A stretch of DNA of 64,000 nt from Brevundimonas sp. (GCF_030704825.1 NZ_JAUYNX010000011.1:1-64000), one strand, 5' to 3'. Shown: positions 8,045 through 16,618, counted from the first letter of the stretch. Notes: generated by a model from the letters alone, not told the origin. Numbers and translations are program-made.

Positions 8045-9022
8045 GTGTCCCTGACCAAGCTTCTCGCCCTGGCGGCCGGCGCCCTTGCGTTGTCCCTGGC
8101 CGTCGCCGAGCCCGCGCTCGCCCAGTATACGCCCCAGCCCGGATCGGCCGCGGCCAGCACGGACCGCCCGGCCGACGCCCAGGAAGCCCAGCCCGAGTCG
8201 AACCGCGCGACCCGCACCCGGGACCCGCGCGGCCGCCGGAACCGCGATCAGGCCCCGCAGCCCAGCGCCGAGGAGGTCAAGACCGCCGTCCGGGCCCAGC
8301 TGACGGCGGCGGGCGTGGTCTGCGAGGTCACCGAGGCCTCCCTGCTGGGCGTGAACCCCGAGCAGCAATCGCTGTACGAGGCCGTCTGCGCCTCGGGGCC
8401 CGGCTATCTGGCCCTGGCGTCCACCCCGCCCCAGGTCTTCAACTGCCTGGAGCTGGCCGGCCAGGCCGAGACCTCCCGTCTCCGCGATCCGGCGGCCAAC
8501 GTCGGCCAGCAGTGCACCCTTCCCGCCAACCAGAACGGCCTGGCCGTCATCGGCGGCTTCGCCCGCGACGCCGGCCTGGCCTGCACGACCGACCAGGCCG
8601 CCGCGATCGGCAAGAGCGCCGCCGGCAACCTCATCTACGAGGTCGGCTGCTCCGAGGGCGTTGGCTACTGGGTCGAGAAGCTCCAGGACGGCTGGAAGAC
8701 CACTCCGTGCTGGGACCTGGCGCTCTCGAACACGGCCTGCCGCTACACCACGCCCGCCGAGGTGCTGGCGTCGTGGCGGGGCGTCCTGGCCGACTCCCCG
8801 GCCGCGCCCTGCGACGTCCAGCAGGCCCGCCGCGTCGGCCGCGACGCCCAGGGGCTGACGGTCTACGAGGTCAAATGCACCGCCGGCGACGGCTATTTCG
8901 TCCGCGTCGACGCCGCCTGGAAGGCGCAGCAGTTCCACCCCTGCGCCACCGCCCAGAACATCGGCGGAGGCTGCACCCTGACGCCGGCTCCCGCCGCCGC
9001 GCCGGCGACGTCCGAACAATAG
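8045..9022 (+). CDS. Secreted protein with three four-cysteine modules
   Basis: 325 aa from a GTG at 8045 that follows CAGGAG at good spacing and begins a clear Sec signal peptide (residues 1-27, cleavage after EPALAQ). A long ATG-started alternative at 7997 lacks a ribosome site and buries the signal. After a low-complexity linker, 12 cysteines fall in three sets: 93/115/134/157, 180/202/222/232, 256/278/300/310. The first pair is exactly 22 residues apart in all three, and YEA/EVxC-x-x-G-x-GY follows the second Cys each time. I do not recognise a family. Likely a disulfide-bonded periplasmic or surface protein. A strong terminator follows. Confidence 0.8.
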   Translation: MSLTKLLALAAGALALSLAVAEPALAQYTPQPGSAAASTDRPADAQEAQPESNRATRTRDPRGRRNRDQAPQPSAEEVKTAVRAQLTAAGVVCEVTEASLLGVNPEQQSLYEAVCASGPGYLALASTPPQVFNCLELAGQAETSRLRDPAANVGQQCTLPANQNGLAVIGGFARDAGLACTTDQAAAIGKSAAGNLIYEVGCSEGVGYWVEKLQDGWKTTPCWDLALSNTACRYTTPAEVLASWRGVLADSPAAPCDVQQARRVGRDAQGLTVYEVKCTAGDGYFVRVDAAWKAQQFHPCATAQNIGGGCTLTPAPAAAPATSEQ

Positions 9023-9048
9023 CCGGTCCTCCGGGGCCCGATGAACGA

Positions 9049-9081
9049 CGCCCCGGAGTTCGCTCCGGGGCGTTTTCGTTT
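9049..9081 (+). terminator. Rho-independent terminator
   Basis: A perfect 10-bp stem CGCCCCGGAG/CTCCGGGGCG (9049-9058 and 9063-9072) with a TTCG tetraloop is followed by TTTTCGTTT. It lies 27 bases after the cysteine-rich secreted protein gene and separates it from exonuclease III. Confidence 0.93.
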
Positions 9082-9130
9082 GGGCGATGCCCGCTTCACA
9101 GACGGCCCCGATGCGCCGTAAGCATGGCGC

Positions 9131-9928
9131 ATGCGCATCGCCACCTGGAACGTGAACTCGGTCAACGCCCGCCTGCCGACGGTGCTGGCGTGGCTGGAGG
9201 CCGCCCGGCCGGACGTGGTCGGCTTCCAGGAGATCAAATGCCTGGACGAGAAATTCCCGCGGGAGGCCTTCGAGTCGCTCGGCTACAATGTCGAGACCAA
9301 CGGCCAGAAGACCTACAACGGCGTCGCCCTGCTGTCGAAATATCCCCTGTCCGACGTGCGCCGCGGCCTGCCCGGCGTCGACGCCTCGGGCTTCGAGGCC
9401 GAGTTCGAACAGGCGCGCTACATCGAGGCGGTGATCGAGGCCCCCCGTCCCGTTCGCATCGGCTGCCTCTACCTGCCCAACGGCAATCCGATCGGGACCG
9501 AGAAATTTGCCTACAAGCTGGCGTGGATGGACCGGCTGCAGGCCCATGCGAAGGATCTGCTGCGGCAGGAAGAGGCCTTCACCCTGTGCGGCGACTACAA
9601 CGTCATCCCGACGCCGGAGGACGCCCGGAACCCGTCGGCCTGGGTCACGGACGCCCTGTTCCAGCCCGGGAGCCGGGCCGCCTTCCGCGCCCTGCGCCAT
9701 CTCGGCCTGTCGGACGCCGGCGAACTGGGCAAGCAGCCGCCCGGGACCTTCACCTTCTGGGACTACCAGGCCGGGGCCTGGCAGCGCGACCACGGCATCC
9801 GCATCGACTTCCACCTGCTCTCGCCCCAGGCCGCCGACCGCTTCGTGGGGGTCGAGACCCATCGCGACGCCCGCGACATGGACAAGCCTTCGGATCACGT
9901 CCCCGTCGTCGTCGAACTGGAGGACTAG
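9131..9928 (+). CDS. xthA: Exodeoxyribonuclease III
   Basis: 265 aa, EEP fold. Diagnostic segments are MRIATWNVNSVNARL at the start, VVGFQEIKC (catalytic Glu), CLYLPNGNPIG, LCGDYNVIPTPED (Asp/Asn pair), and SDHVPVVVEL (C-terminal Asp-His). This is the AP endonuclease and 3'-5' exonuclease used in base-excision repair. Length is normal for the alphaproteobacterial enzyme. It is preceded by a terminator and followed by a palindromic repeat element, so it is probably its own transcription unit. Confidence 0.95.
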   Translation: MRIATWNVNSVNARLPTVLAWLEAARPDVVGFQEIKCLDEKFPREAFESLGYNVETNGQKTYNGVALLSKYPLSDVRRGLPGVDASGFEAEFEQARYIEAVIEAPRPVRIGCLYLPNGNPIGTEKFAYKLAWMDRLQAHAKDLLRQEEAFTLCGDYNVIPTPEDARNPSAWVTDALFQPGSRAAFRALRHLGLSDAGELGKQPPGTFTFWDYQAGAWQRDHGIRIDFHLLSPQAADRFVGVETHRDARDMDKPSDHVPVVVELED

Positions 9929-10048
9929 GACGTGATCCCGAAAAGTGTGAGCGGTTTTCGGACGAGATCACGTCCCGGTATGATGCTGGACCTCGATTCA
10001 CGGCATCAGTGGAACCGCGAAGCGGTTCCCCCTCAGCCGATCGAGGTC
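9928..10048. repeat. Composite palindromic intergenic repeat
   Basis: Two adjoining palindromic units fill the gap after exonuclease III. Unit 1: GGACGTGATC (9928-9937) pairs with GATCACGTCC (9966-9975), with inner arms CCGAAAA (9938-9944) and TTTTCGG (9955-9961). Unit 2: GACCTCGAT (9989-9997) pairs with ATCGAGGTC (10040-10048), enclosing GGAACCGC/GCGGTTCC with a GAA loop (10011-10029). The GTGATC-CGAAAAGTG-N-CGGTTTTCGG pattern resembles dispersed repeats I know from alphaproteobacteria. Copy number cannot be judged from one window. Confidence 0.75.
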
Positions 10049-10053
10049 TAGCC

Positions 10054-10569
10054 GTGGCCGACGCGCTCCGGGTCATCCTGCTGGTGGCGCTGGCGGCGGC
10101 GGCCCTGACCACGGCCGCCCTGGTCCTGGCCTGGTGGATGGAACCCGTCCGCCGCATGCGCCGGGCCCTGCTCAAGTCGCTCGGCGCCACGCCGGAGGCC
10201 GAGGCCCTGTCGCCCGCCGAGGGCCGCGCCGCCGGCCTCGACTTCGACGGCGCCCAGGTCGCCGTGCTGTGGAACCGCGGCGGCTCGGGTCTGGTCTACG
10301 CCTTCGAGGAGATCGAGGGCGGCGAGATCATCGTCGACGGTCATGTCGTCGCCCGCGTCCGCCGCGGCGAGGCCCGCAAGGCGCTGGACCTGATGGCCCC
10401 CGACGCCGAACAGGTGGTGCTGCGGCTGATGTTCGCCGACGCCCGCCACCCCGAGTTCGAACTGGCCCTTTGGGACGCCACCCTGCCGGTCCAGACCAGT
10501 TCGCCCGGCGAGGCCCTGAGGCTCGGCCGCCGCTGGCTGTCGCATCTGGAGGCGCTGCTGAAGGGGTGA
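10054..10569 (+). CDS. Hypothetical membrane-anchored protein
   Basis: 171 aa from a GTG at 10054, right after the palindromic repeat. One N-terminal membrane segment (residues ~5-27, LRVILLVALAAAALTTAALVLAWW) is followed by a soluble domain with a hydrophobic core pattern (LDFDGAQVAVLWNRGGSGLVYAFEEI) and ending in LGRRWLSHLEALL. I do not recognise a family. The start is uncertain because the preceding repeat replaces a normal leader; the frame and membrane segment support this choice. Confidence 0.65.
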   Translation: MADALRVILLVALAAAALTTAALVLAWWMEPVRRMRRALLKSLGATPEAEALSPAEGRAAGLDFDGAQVAVLWNRGGSGLVYAFEEIEGGEIIVDGHVVARVRRGEARKALDLMAPDAEQVVLRLMFADARHPEFELALWDATLPVQTSSPGEALRLGRRWLSHLEALLKG

Positions 10570-10661
10570 CCCAACGGATGATTTGGGTCCGGCCATTGCC
10601 GCTCCACGGGGCGGAGGGCTAGAACCCCCCATCCCCGTTCCCGAGTTCCCGAGGAGCCCCC

Positions 10662-11567
10662 GTGGCCCGCCTGTTTGACGCCTACATCATCGCCGACTGG
10701 ACCGCCGCCGAGGGCAGGAAGCTGGGCGAAGGTTCGGTGTGGCTCGGCGTGGCCAAGCGGGACGTGCGGTTCCGCCTCTATACCGAGACCCACAATGTCG
10801 CGACCCGGGCCGAGGGCGAGGCCCTGCTGGCCTCCCTGCTGGCCGAGCACCGCAAGCGCGGCGACCGGGTGCTGGTCGGGTTCGACTTCAATTTCGGCTT
10901 CCCCGCCGGCACGGCCGCGCGGCTGAAGCTGACGGGAACGCCATGGTCGGCGATGTGGAAATTCCTCGCCTCCAACGTGGTCGACAAGGCCGACAACACC
11001 AACAACCGTTATCAGGTCGCGGCCAAGATCAACCGGCTGATGACCGACGAGGCCTGGCCCATGTGGGGCGCTCCGGCCAATCAGGCCCAGCGCTGGCTGA
11101 CCACGACCAAGCCGCCGGCCGGCGCGGGCGCGGACATCCCCGAGTACCGCGCCACCCAGACCGCGGTGCGCAAGGGCAGGCTCCAGCCCAAATCGGTCTG
11201 GCAGATGCACGGCGCCGGCGCGGTCGGCGGGCAGACGCTGGTGGGCGTGCCGGCCGTGCGCCGCCTGCTGGAGACGCTCGGCCCCTCGGGCGCCGTCTGG
11301 CCGTTCGGCACCGGCTGGCGGGCGCTGGAGCCGGCCGATGTCGAGCCCCTCTCGGCCCTGGTGGTCGAGGTCTATCCGTCGATGTTCGACGTGAAGCCCG
11401 CACCGGGCGAGTTCAAGGACCAGGCCCAGGTCCGCCTCACGGCCGAGCATTTCGCGAAGCTGGACGAGGCGGGAAGCCTGTCCGCCGCCTTCGCCCCGCC
11501 CAGGGACGCGGACGAGGCCCTGATCGCGAAGGTCGAGCAGGAAGAGGGCTGGATCCTGGGGGCCTGA
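10662..11567 (+). CDS. Hypothetical protein, conserved RNase H-like type
   Basis: 301 aa, soluble; GTG start at 10662 preceded by GAGGAG. Homologues that I recall are annotated variously and unreliably (for example as molybdopterin- or cobalamin-related). The N-terminus FDAYIIADWTAAEG, then RGDRVLVGFDFNFGFPAGTA around residue 68, has the strand-Asp-strand rhythm of RNase H/actin-like folds, and SALVVEVYPSMF near 240 could supply a further acidic residue. No precise function can be given. Its TGA stop is directly in frame with the next gene, a glycerophosphodiesterase, with no spacer ATG. Confidence 0.7.
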   Translation: MARLFDAYIIADWTAAEGRKLGEGSVWLGVAKRDVRFRLYTETHNVATRAEGEALLASLLAEHRKRGDRVLVGFDFNFGFPAGTAARLKLTGTPWSAMWKFLASNVVDKADNTNNRYQVAAKINRLMTDEAWPMWGAPANQAQRWLTTTKPPAGAGADIPEYRATQTAVRKGRLQPKSVWQMHGAGAVGGQTLVGVPAVRRLLETLGPSGAVWPFGTGWRALEPADVEPLSALVVEVYPSMFDVKPAPGEFKDQAQVRLTAEHFAKLDEAGSLSAAFAPPRDADEALIAKVEQEEGWILGA

Positions 11568-11570
11568 CGG

Positions 11571-12509
11571 CTGGGCCGGCCCCTGATCATCGCCCATCGC
11601 GGCGCTTCGGGCGAACGGCCGGAGCACACCCGCGCGGCGTATGAACGGGCCATCGAACAGGGCGCCGACTTTATCGAACCCGATCTGGTGATGAGCCGGG
11701 ACGGCGTGCTGATCGTGCGCCACGAGAACGAGATTTCCGGCACGACCGACGTCGCCGCCCGGCCGGCGTTCGCCGCCCGTCGCGCGACCAGGACCGTCGA
11801 CGGCCGGTCCGTGACCGGATGGTTCGCCGAGGACTTCACCCTCGCCGAGCTGAAGACGCTGCGCGCCCGGGAGCGCCTGCCCGAGCTGCGGCCCGCCAAC
11901 ACGGCCTTCGACGGGCGCGAGCCGATCCTGACCTTCGACGAGGCGCTCGACATCGCCGCGGCGGCGGGCGTCGGGATCGCGCCCGAGCTCAAGCATCCGT
12001 CCTGTTTCGCCGCCCTCGGCCTGCCGATGGAGGACGCCTTTATCGGGGCGCTGGAGCGACGGGGTTTGACGGGTCCGGACGCCCCGATCCTGATCCAGTG
12101 TTTCGAGGTCGGGACGCTGCAGCGCCTGCGCCACCGGATCGCCGCGCCGCTGCTGCAACTGGTCGCCGCGTCCGGCGGCCCGTTCGACCGGCCCGACCTG
12201 ACCTTCGCCGCCATGACCACGCCCGAAGGCCTCGCCGGGATCGCCGGATACGGCAGCTGGATCGGCGCCGACACAGCCCTGATCGAACCGGCGCCCGACG
12301 CCCCGACCGCCCTGATCGCCGACGCCCACGCCGCCGGCCTGAGGGTCGCCGGCTGGACCTTCCGCGCCGAGAACGCCTTCCTGCCGGAGGGCGACCGGAT
12401 CGGCGACGCCCCGGCGGCGCACGGGCGGCTGAGGGAGCGGCTGGCCCGGTTCGCGGCCCATGGGCTGGATGCGGCGTTCATGGATCAGCCGGATCTGGCC
12501 AACCGCTGA
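11571..12509 (+). CDS. Glycerophosphodiester phosphodiesterase, start codon unclear
   Basis: The GDPD core is plain: LIIAHRGASGERPEHT (catalytic His/Arg), FIEPDLVMSRDGVLIVRHEN (Glu-x-Asp metal ligands and second His), and GIAPELKHPS. It would hydrolyse glycerophosphodiesters to glycerol-3-phosphate and an alcohol. The problem is the start: the first ATG in frame (11688) lies after the HRG motif, so it would delete catalytic residues. Between the TGA of the previous gene (11565-11567, same frame) and the motif there is no ATG, GTG or TTG, only CTG at 11571 and 11583. I set the start at CTG 11571 (312 aa), about 8 bases after a GGGGG run. Alternatives are readthrough or a sequence error. Confidence 0.8.
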   Translation: MGRPLIIAHRGASGERPEHTRAAYERAIEQGADFIEPDLVMSRDGVLIVRHENEISGTTDVAARPAFAARRATRTVDGRSVTGWFAEDFTLAELKTLRARERLPELRPANTAFDGREPILTFDEALDIAAAAGVGIAPELKHPSCFAALGLPMEDAFIGALERRGLTGPDAPILIQCFEVGTLQRLRHRIAAPLLQLVAASGGPFDRPDLTFAAMTTPEGLAGIAGYGSWIGADTALIEPAPDAPTALIADAHAAGLRVAGWTFRAENAFLPEGDRIGDAPAAHGRLRERLARFAAHGLDAAFMDQPDLANR

Positions 12510-12954
12510 CCCGGATCAGGACTTTCGCCCCGGACAGGCCGCCCTTCTCGCCCCCGAAACCCGCCCTTCCCGTCCCTCATGAAAATTTTCTTCCTGGCGC
12601 CCGTTCCAGCGGCCGTAAAATACCCGTGTCGATCTCCGGATCGCCGCCAGGTCTTTGACAATCCAGCCTCCACGCCGCGACCGCCCAGGCGCGGCGACAC
12701 ACCCGAACGCCCGGACGCGTGTCCTCAAAGGGGCGAGAGTAGCGGAATTCGCATTTTTCGGTCGAAGCGAGACTCTCGCCCCATTCCTTCTCCCCTTGCG
12801 GGAGAAGGTGGCAGCCGAAGGCTGACGGATGAGGGGTCGCACAAGCGGTTCCGGAGAGCGATCGCCCCCCGCCAGATATCCTTCCGGCGGAATGACCCCT
12901 CATCCGACCCGCTTCGCGGGCCACCTTCTCCCGCAAGGGGAGAAGGACGCTGAT
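12510..12954. repeat. Large nested inverted repeat between GDPD and glyS
   Basis: No gene is convincing in this 445-base gap. GGGGCGAGAGT (12730-12740) pairs with ACTCTCGCCCC (12772-12782). Next to it, a 53-base arm at 12786-12838 (CCTTCTCCCCTTGCGGGAGA ... GGATGAGGGGTC) is mirrored by an arm at 12894-12946 across a 55-base spacer; each arm also contains its own small hairpin (TTCTCCC/GGGAGAA). The motif family is a common dispersed palindromic repeat in alphaproteobacteria and some other GC-rich proteobacteria. Its right end is 8 bases from the glyS stop and may help end both convergent transcripts. 12510-12729 shows nothing recognisable besides a TTTGACA-like hexamer near 12653. Confidence 0.8.
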
Positions 12955-15114
12955 TTACCCCGCGACCTGGCCGAAGTCCGCCACCCGGCCCATGACCGCA
13001 CGGACCCGGCCCAGCAGTTTCAGGCGGTTGTCGCGTTCCGCGGCCACGTCGGAATTGACCATCACCTTGTCGAAGAAGGCGTCGACCGGCGCGCGCAGCA
13101 GGGAGAGCTGACGCATGGCCTCGGCGAAGTCCTCGGTCTCCAGCGCCTTGCCGACCTCGAAGTCCGCGCCGGCGACGGCGAGGATCAGCGCGACCTCCTG
13201 GGCAAGCGCGCCCTCGCGCACGGCCGGTTCGCCGGTCGGCACGGGGCCCTTCTTCTCCTCGGCCCTGAGGATGTTGGACGCCCGCTTGTACCCGGCCAGC
13301 AGATTGGCCCCGTCGTCCGTGGCGAGGAAGCCGTCGAGGGCCTCCACCCGCCGCACGATGCGGACGAGGTCGTCGTCCCCCAGCGCGAAGACGGCATCGA
13401 CGAGGTCGTGGCGCTTGCCCTGATCGCGGAGGAGCACCTTCAGACGGTCGGCGAAGAAGGCGAGGAGGTCACCGGCTCGCGGATCGTTGCCATTTGAATT
13501 TCGAACTGTCGCTCGTCCCGCCGCAAACGACCCCCCAGCGGCGCGTCGCTCAGCGACATGTCGTTGGAAGGTGCCTTCATCCACGCGGTCATAGGCCGTG
13601 GTTGCAAGGGAAAGCAGTCGGGCCCGCATGCCGGTCTCCAGCACCAGCCGGATCACCCCCAACGCCGCCCGTCGCAGGGCGAACGGGTCCTTCGACCCCG
13701 TGGGCTTCTCATCAATGGCGAAGAACCCGACCAACGTGTCCAGCTTGTCCGCCAGAGCCACCGCCACCGTCAGCGGCGCGGTCGGCACGGAGTCCGCCGG
13801 CCCCTGCGGCTTGTAGTGATCGCGGACGGCGTCGGCGACGGCGTCCGGATGGCCGAAGGCGCGGGCGTAGTAGCCGCCCATGACGCCCTGAAGCTCCGGG
13901 AACTCCCCGACCATGCCGGAAGCCAGATCGGCCTTGGCGATCCGCGCGGCGGCCTCGGCCTGATCCGGGTCAGCCCCCACCAGCGGCGCGATCTCGCGGG
14001 CCAGCGCCGCGATCCGCTCGACCCGCTCGGCCAGCGTCCCCAGCTTCGCATGGAAGGTCACCCCCTCCAGCTTCTTGGCCCAGACCTCGAACCCGGTTTT
14101 CAGGTCCTCGTCCCAGAAGAAGCGGGCATCATCCAGACGGGCCGACAACACCCGGCTGTTGCCGGCGGCCAGGGCCTTGCCCCCGTCGGTCGCCTCGACA
14201 TTGGCCACGACCACGAAATGCGGGGCCAGCCCGTGCGTCCCCGGATCGCGCACGGCGAAATATTTCTGGTGCGTCTTCATCGACAGCCGGACCACCTCGG
14301 GCGGCAGGCTGAGGAAGGCCGGGTCCATGTCGCCGAGGATCGGCGTCGGCCATTCTGCGAGGCCGGCGACCTCGTCCAGCAGGCCGTCGTCATCGACCAG
14401 CGCGAGGCCCCGGTCGGCGCAGACCTTCCGCGCGCCCTCGAGGATGCGCAGCTTGCGGTCGGCGACGTCGAGGATGACGTGGTTGGACTCCAGCTGGCGG
14501 CGGTAGTCGGCGAAGTCGCGGATCTTCAGCGGTCGCCCCGTGCCCATGAAGCGATGGCCTTCGGTCGCGTCGAAGGTCTCGATCCCCTGAACCCGCCCGC
14601 CCAGATCGGGCGAACCGTCCGCCACGGTGAAGGGCACGACCTTGCCGTCGAACAGGCACAGGATGCGCTTCAGCGGCCGCACCCAGCGCAGCGTCCCGTC
14701 GGCCCAGCGCATCGACTTCGGCCACGGAAACCCGCGGATGATCTGGTCGACCATGCCCGGTATCAGAGCGGCGGTGGCCTGGCCCTGGCTGCGGAGGACG
14801 GCGAAGAAGACGCCGTCGCGCTCGACGAGCTGGTCCTTCGTCAGGCCGGTCTTGCGCAGGAAGCCGTCCAGCGCCTGTTCCGGCGCATTGGCCCGCGGCC
14901 CCTTGACCTCTTCCTCCCGGTCGGGCGTCGCCGCCGGCAGCCCCTCGACCACCAGCGTCAGCCGCCGCGGCCCGGCGAAGGTCGTCAGGGCGTCATACGT
15001 CAGCCCGGCGGCCTTCAGCCGTTCGGCGGCCATGCGCTCGAGATCGCGCGCGGCGCCGCCCTGCATGCGGGCGGGGATTTCTTCGGAAAATAGTTCGAGG
15101 AGAAGCTGGGGCAT
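12955..15114 (-). CDS. glyS: Glycyl-tRNA synthetase beta subunit
   Basis: 719 aa, full length for the bacterial alpha2-beta2 enzyme. The start MPQLLLELFSEEIPARM is diagnostic, followed by GPRRLTLVVEGLP, KGPRANAP and IIRGFPWPKSMRW. The C-terminal part holds the KDPFALRRAALGVIR segment and a DALR-like anticodon-binding domain. The beta subunit carries the HD-related and tRNA-binding domains. The ATG at 15114 abuts the TAG of the DUF2314 gene (15115-15117), and glyQ lies upstream, so all three form one operon. Confidence 0.97.
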   Translation of the reverse strand: MPQLLLELFSEEIPARMQGGAARDLERMAAERLKAAGLTYDALTTFAGPRRLTLVVEGLPAATPDREEEVKGPRANAPEQALDGFLRKTGLTKDQLVERDGVFFAVLRSQGQATAALIPGMVDQIIRGFPWPKSMRWADGTLRWVRPLKRILCLFDGKVVPFTVADGSPDLGGRVQGIETFDATEGHRFMGTGRPLKIRDFADYRRQLESNHVILDVADRKLRILEGARKVCADRGLALVDDDGLLDEVAGLAEWPTPILGDMDPAFLSLPPEVVRLSMKTHQKYFAVRDPGTHGLAPHFVVVANVEATDGGKALAAGNSRVLSARLDDARFFWDEDLKTGFEVWAKKLEGVTFHAKLGTLAERVERIAALAREIAPLVGADPDQAEAAARIAKADLASGMVGEFPELQGVMGGYYARAFGHPDAVADAVRDHYKPQGPADSVPTAPLTVAVALADKLDTLVGFFAIDEKPTGSKDPFALRRAALGVIRLVLETGMRARLLSLATTAYDRVDEGTFQRHVAERRAAGGSFAAGRATVRNSNGNDPRAGDLLAFFADRLKVLLRDQGKRHDLVDAVFALGDDDLVRIVRRVEALDGFLATDDGANLLAGYKRASNILRAEEKKGPVPTGEPAVREGALAQEVALILAVAGADFEVGKALETEDFAEAMRQLSLLRAPVDAFFDKVMVNSDVAAERDNRLKLLGRVRAVMGRVADFGQVAG

Positions 15115-15624
15115 CTAGTCCGAAGTCGGTTCAAGCGGAGTGTCTGAGAGGTAGGCGCGCATGCGCCGGGCGTCCTCGGGCGGCAGGTCGGACAGCATGG
15201 CCCGGCCGGTGAAATTGCCCCACATCCGGTCGTGGCGGACATAGGTCCAGTCCGAAATCTGGTTGGCCTCGAACAGGACCGGCGAGCCCTGGACCATGCC
15301 CGGCAGGCGGCGCGGGTGGTTGTACAGGCGTCCGGCGAAACCGTCCGGGGTGACCGTCACCCCCTCGACCCAGATGTGCTCGCGCCCGCCGTTGCTGGCC
15401 GGCAGGGCCACCTTCAGCATCTCGCCGCCATTCGGTTCGCCGGCCGACAATCGCGCCCAGAAGACCGGCAGCGTGCGCCGCGCCTCCTCGATGGCGGCGT
15501 TCATCTCCGTGTCGCCGGACTGGTAGTCGATGAAGGCCTCGCCGTCCTGGGCGAAGGCCGGGACCGCGACGGCGGCGGTCAGCGAAAGGGCCGCGACGGC
15601 GGCCAGACAGATACGGGCGATCAT
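15115..15624 (-). CDS. Secreted DUF2314 protein inside the glyQS operon
   Basis: 169 aa with an N-terminal signal peptide (residues 1-25, cleavage near AFAQ-DGE). The mature part fits DUF2314: [19 protein letters not shown], then a [18 protein letters not shown] segment, and [22 protein letters not shown]2314 is also found in Escherichia coli YegJ and has no settled function. It overlaps the glyQ stop by four bases and directly precedes glyS, so it is co-transcribed and probably translationally coupled with the two synthetase subunits although it should be exported. Why it sits there is unknown. Confidence 0.85.
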   Translation of the reverse strand: MIARICLAAVAALSLTAAVAVPAFAQDGEAFIDYQSGDTEMNAAIEEARRTLPVFWARLSAGEPNGGEMLKVALPASNGGREHIWVEGVTVTPDGFAGRLYNHPRRLPGMVQGSPVLFEANQISDWTYVRHDRMWGNFTGRAMLSDLPPEDARRMRAYLSDTPLEPTSD

Positions 15625-16508
15625 GATCGTGCTCTCTCCTGCTCAACCCATTCGGTGGCGCAGGCTTTGCACAGGTCGCGGATGCGGCCGATGTAGCTCT
15701 GACGTTCAGCCACCGCGATGGCGCCGCGAGCATCCATCAGGTTGAACAGGTGGGATGCTTTCAGGACCTGATCATAGGCCGGCAGCACCAGCGCCTGATC
15801 CTGCGGACCCTTCATCGCGAGAAAACGTGTGACCTCACCGACCATGTCCTCGAACCGGCGTTTCAGCCCGTCGACGTCATAGCCGTGAAAATTGGCCTCG
15901 GACTGCTGGCGCTCGTTCTCGAGGAAAACCTCGCCATAGGTCAGGCCTTCCCTGGTGAACTTCAGGTCGTAGACGTTGTCGACGCCCTGGACGTACATCG
16001 CCAGACGCTCCAGCCCGTAGGTCAGCTCGCCCGAGACCACATCGACCTCGATGCCGCCCACGCCCTGGAAATAGGTGAACTGCGTCACCTCCATCCCGTC
16101 GCACCAGACTTCCCAGCCCAGTCCCCAGGCCCCGACAGTCGGGTTCTCCCAGTCGTCCTCGACGAAGCGGATGTCGTGCAGCTTCGGATCGATGCCGATC
16201 GCCTTCAGCGAGCCGAGGTAGAGGGCCTGCAGGTCGTCGGGGTTGGGCTTCAGGATGACCTGATACTGGTAATAGTGCTGGAGGCGGTTGGGGTTCTCGC
16301 CATAGCGGCCGTCGCCGGGGCGGCGGCTGGGCTGGACATAGGCGGCCTTCCACGGGCGCGGGCCGAGGGCGCGCAGAACGGTGGCCGGATGCAGGGTGCC
16401 GGCGCCGACCTCGATGTCATAGGGCTGGAGAATGGCGCAGCCCTGATCGCCCCAGTATTTGTGGAGCGTCAGGATCAGGTCCTGGAAGGCGAGCGGTTCG
16501 GGGGTCAC
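15621..16508 (-). CDS. glyQ: Glycyl-tRNA synthetase alpha subunit
   Basis: 295 aa from a GTG at 16508. Class II synthetase core: [20 protein letters not shown] at the start, [35 protein letters not shown], and [24 protein letters not shown] [15 protein letters not shown]. The enzyme charges tRNA-Gly with glycine together with GlyS. A longer upstream extension in this frame lacks the conserved N-terminus pattern and is rejected. First gene of glyQ-DUF2314-glyS. Confidence 0.97.
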   Translation of the reverse strand: MTPEPLAFQDLILTLHKYWGDQGCAILQPYDIEVGAGTLHPATVLRALGPRPWKAAYVQPSRRPGDGRYGENPNRLQHYYQYQVILKPNPDDLQALYLGSLKAIGIDPKLHDIRFVEDDWENPTVGAWGLGWEVWCDGMEVTQFTYFQGVGGIEVDVVSGELTYGLERLAMYVQGVDNVYDLKFTREGLTYGEVFLENERQQSEANFHGYDVDGLKRRFEDMVGEVTRFLAMKGPQDQALVLPAYDQVLKASHLFNLMDARGAIAVAERQSYIGRIRDLCKACATEWVEQERARS

Positions 16509-16601
16509 GGCGGGCTTTTTCGTCCGGGGAAGAAGGCGGCGGACCCTAGACGGGCGGCCTTGGCCGGGCAAGGCGAGGCCAAACCGTTCCTTAAGCGCCG
16601 A

Positions 16602-16618
16602 GGGTGCATTCTGCACCC
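16602..16618. promoter_or_regulatory. Perfect palindrome next to the deacetylase start
   Basis: GGGTGCA TTC TGCACCC ends one base before the ATG at 16619. It could be an operator or a hairpin that masks the ribosome site of the polysaccharide deacetylase gene, whose only Shine-Dalgarno-like AGGG lies in its left arm. Confidence 0.4.

Noticed and set aside
8017..10569. An 850-codon continuous plus-strand frame
   Set aside because: It passes through two real genes in another frame and only its last 171 codons look genuine, beginning at GTG 10054.
13558..15093. Long plus-strand open frame (511 codons) opposite glyS
   Set aside because: It is antisense to an unmistakable glyS. High-GC codon bias opens such frames, and its product is a Gln/Arg/His/Gly-rich composition without motifs.
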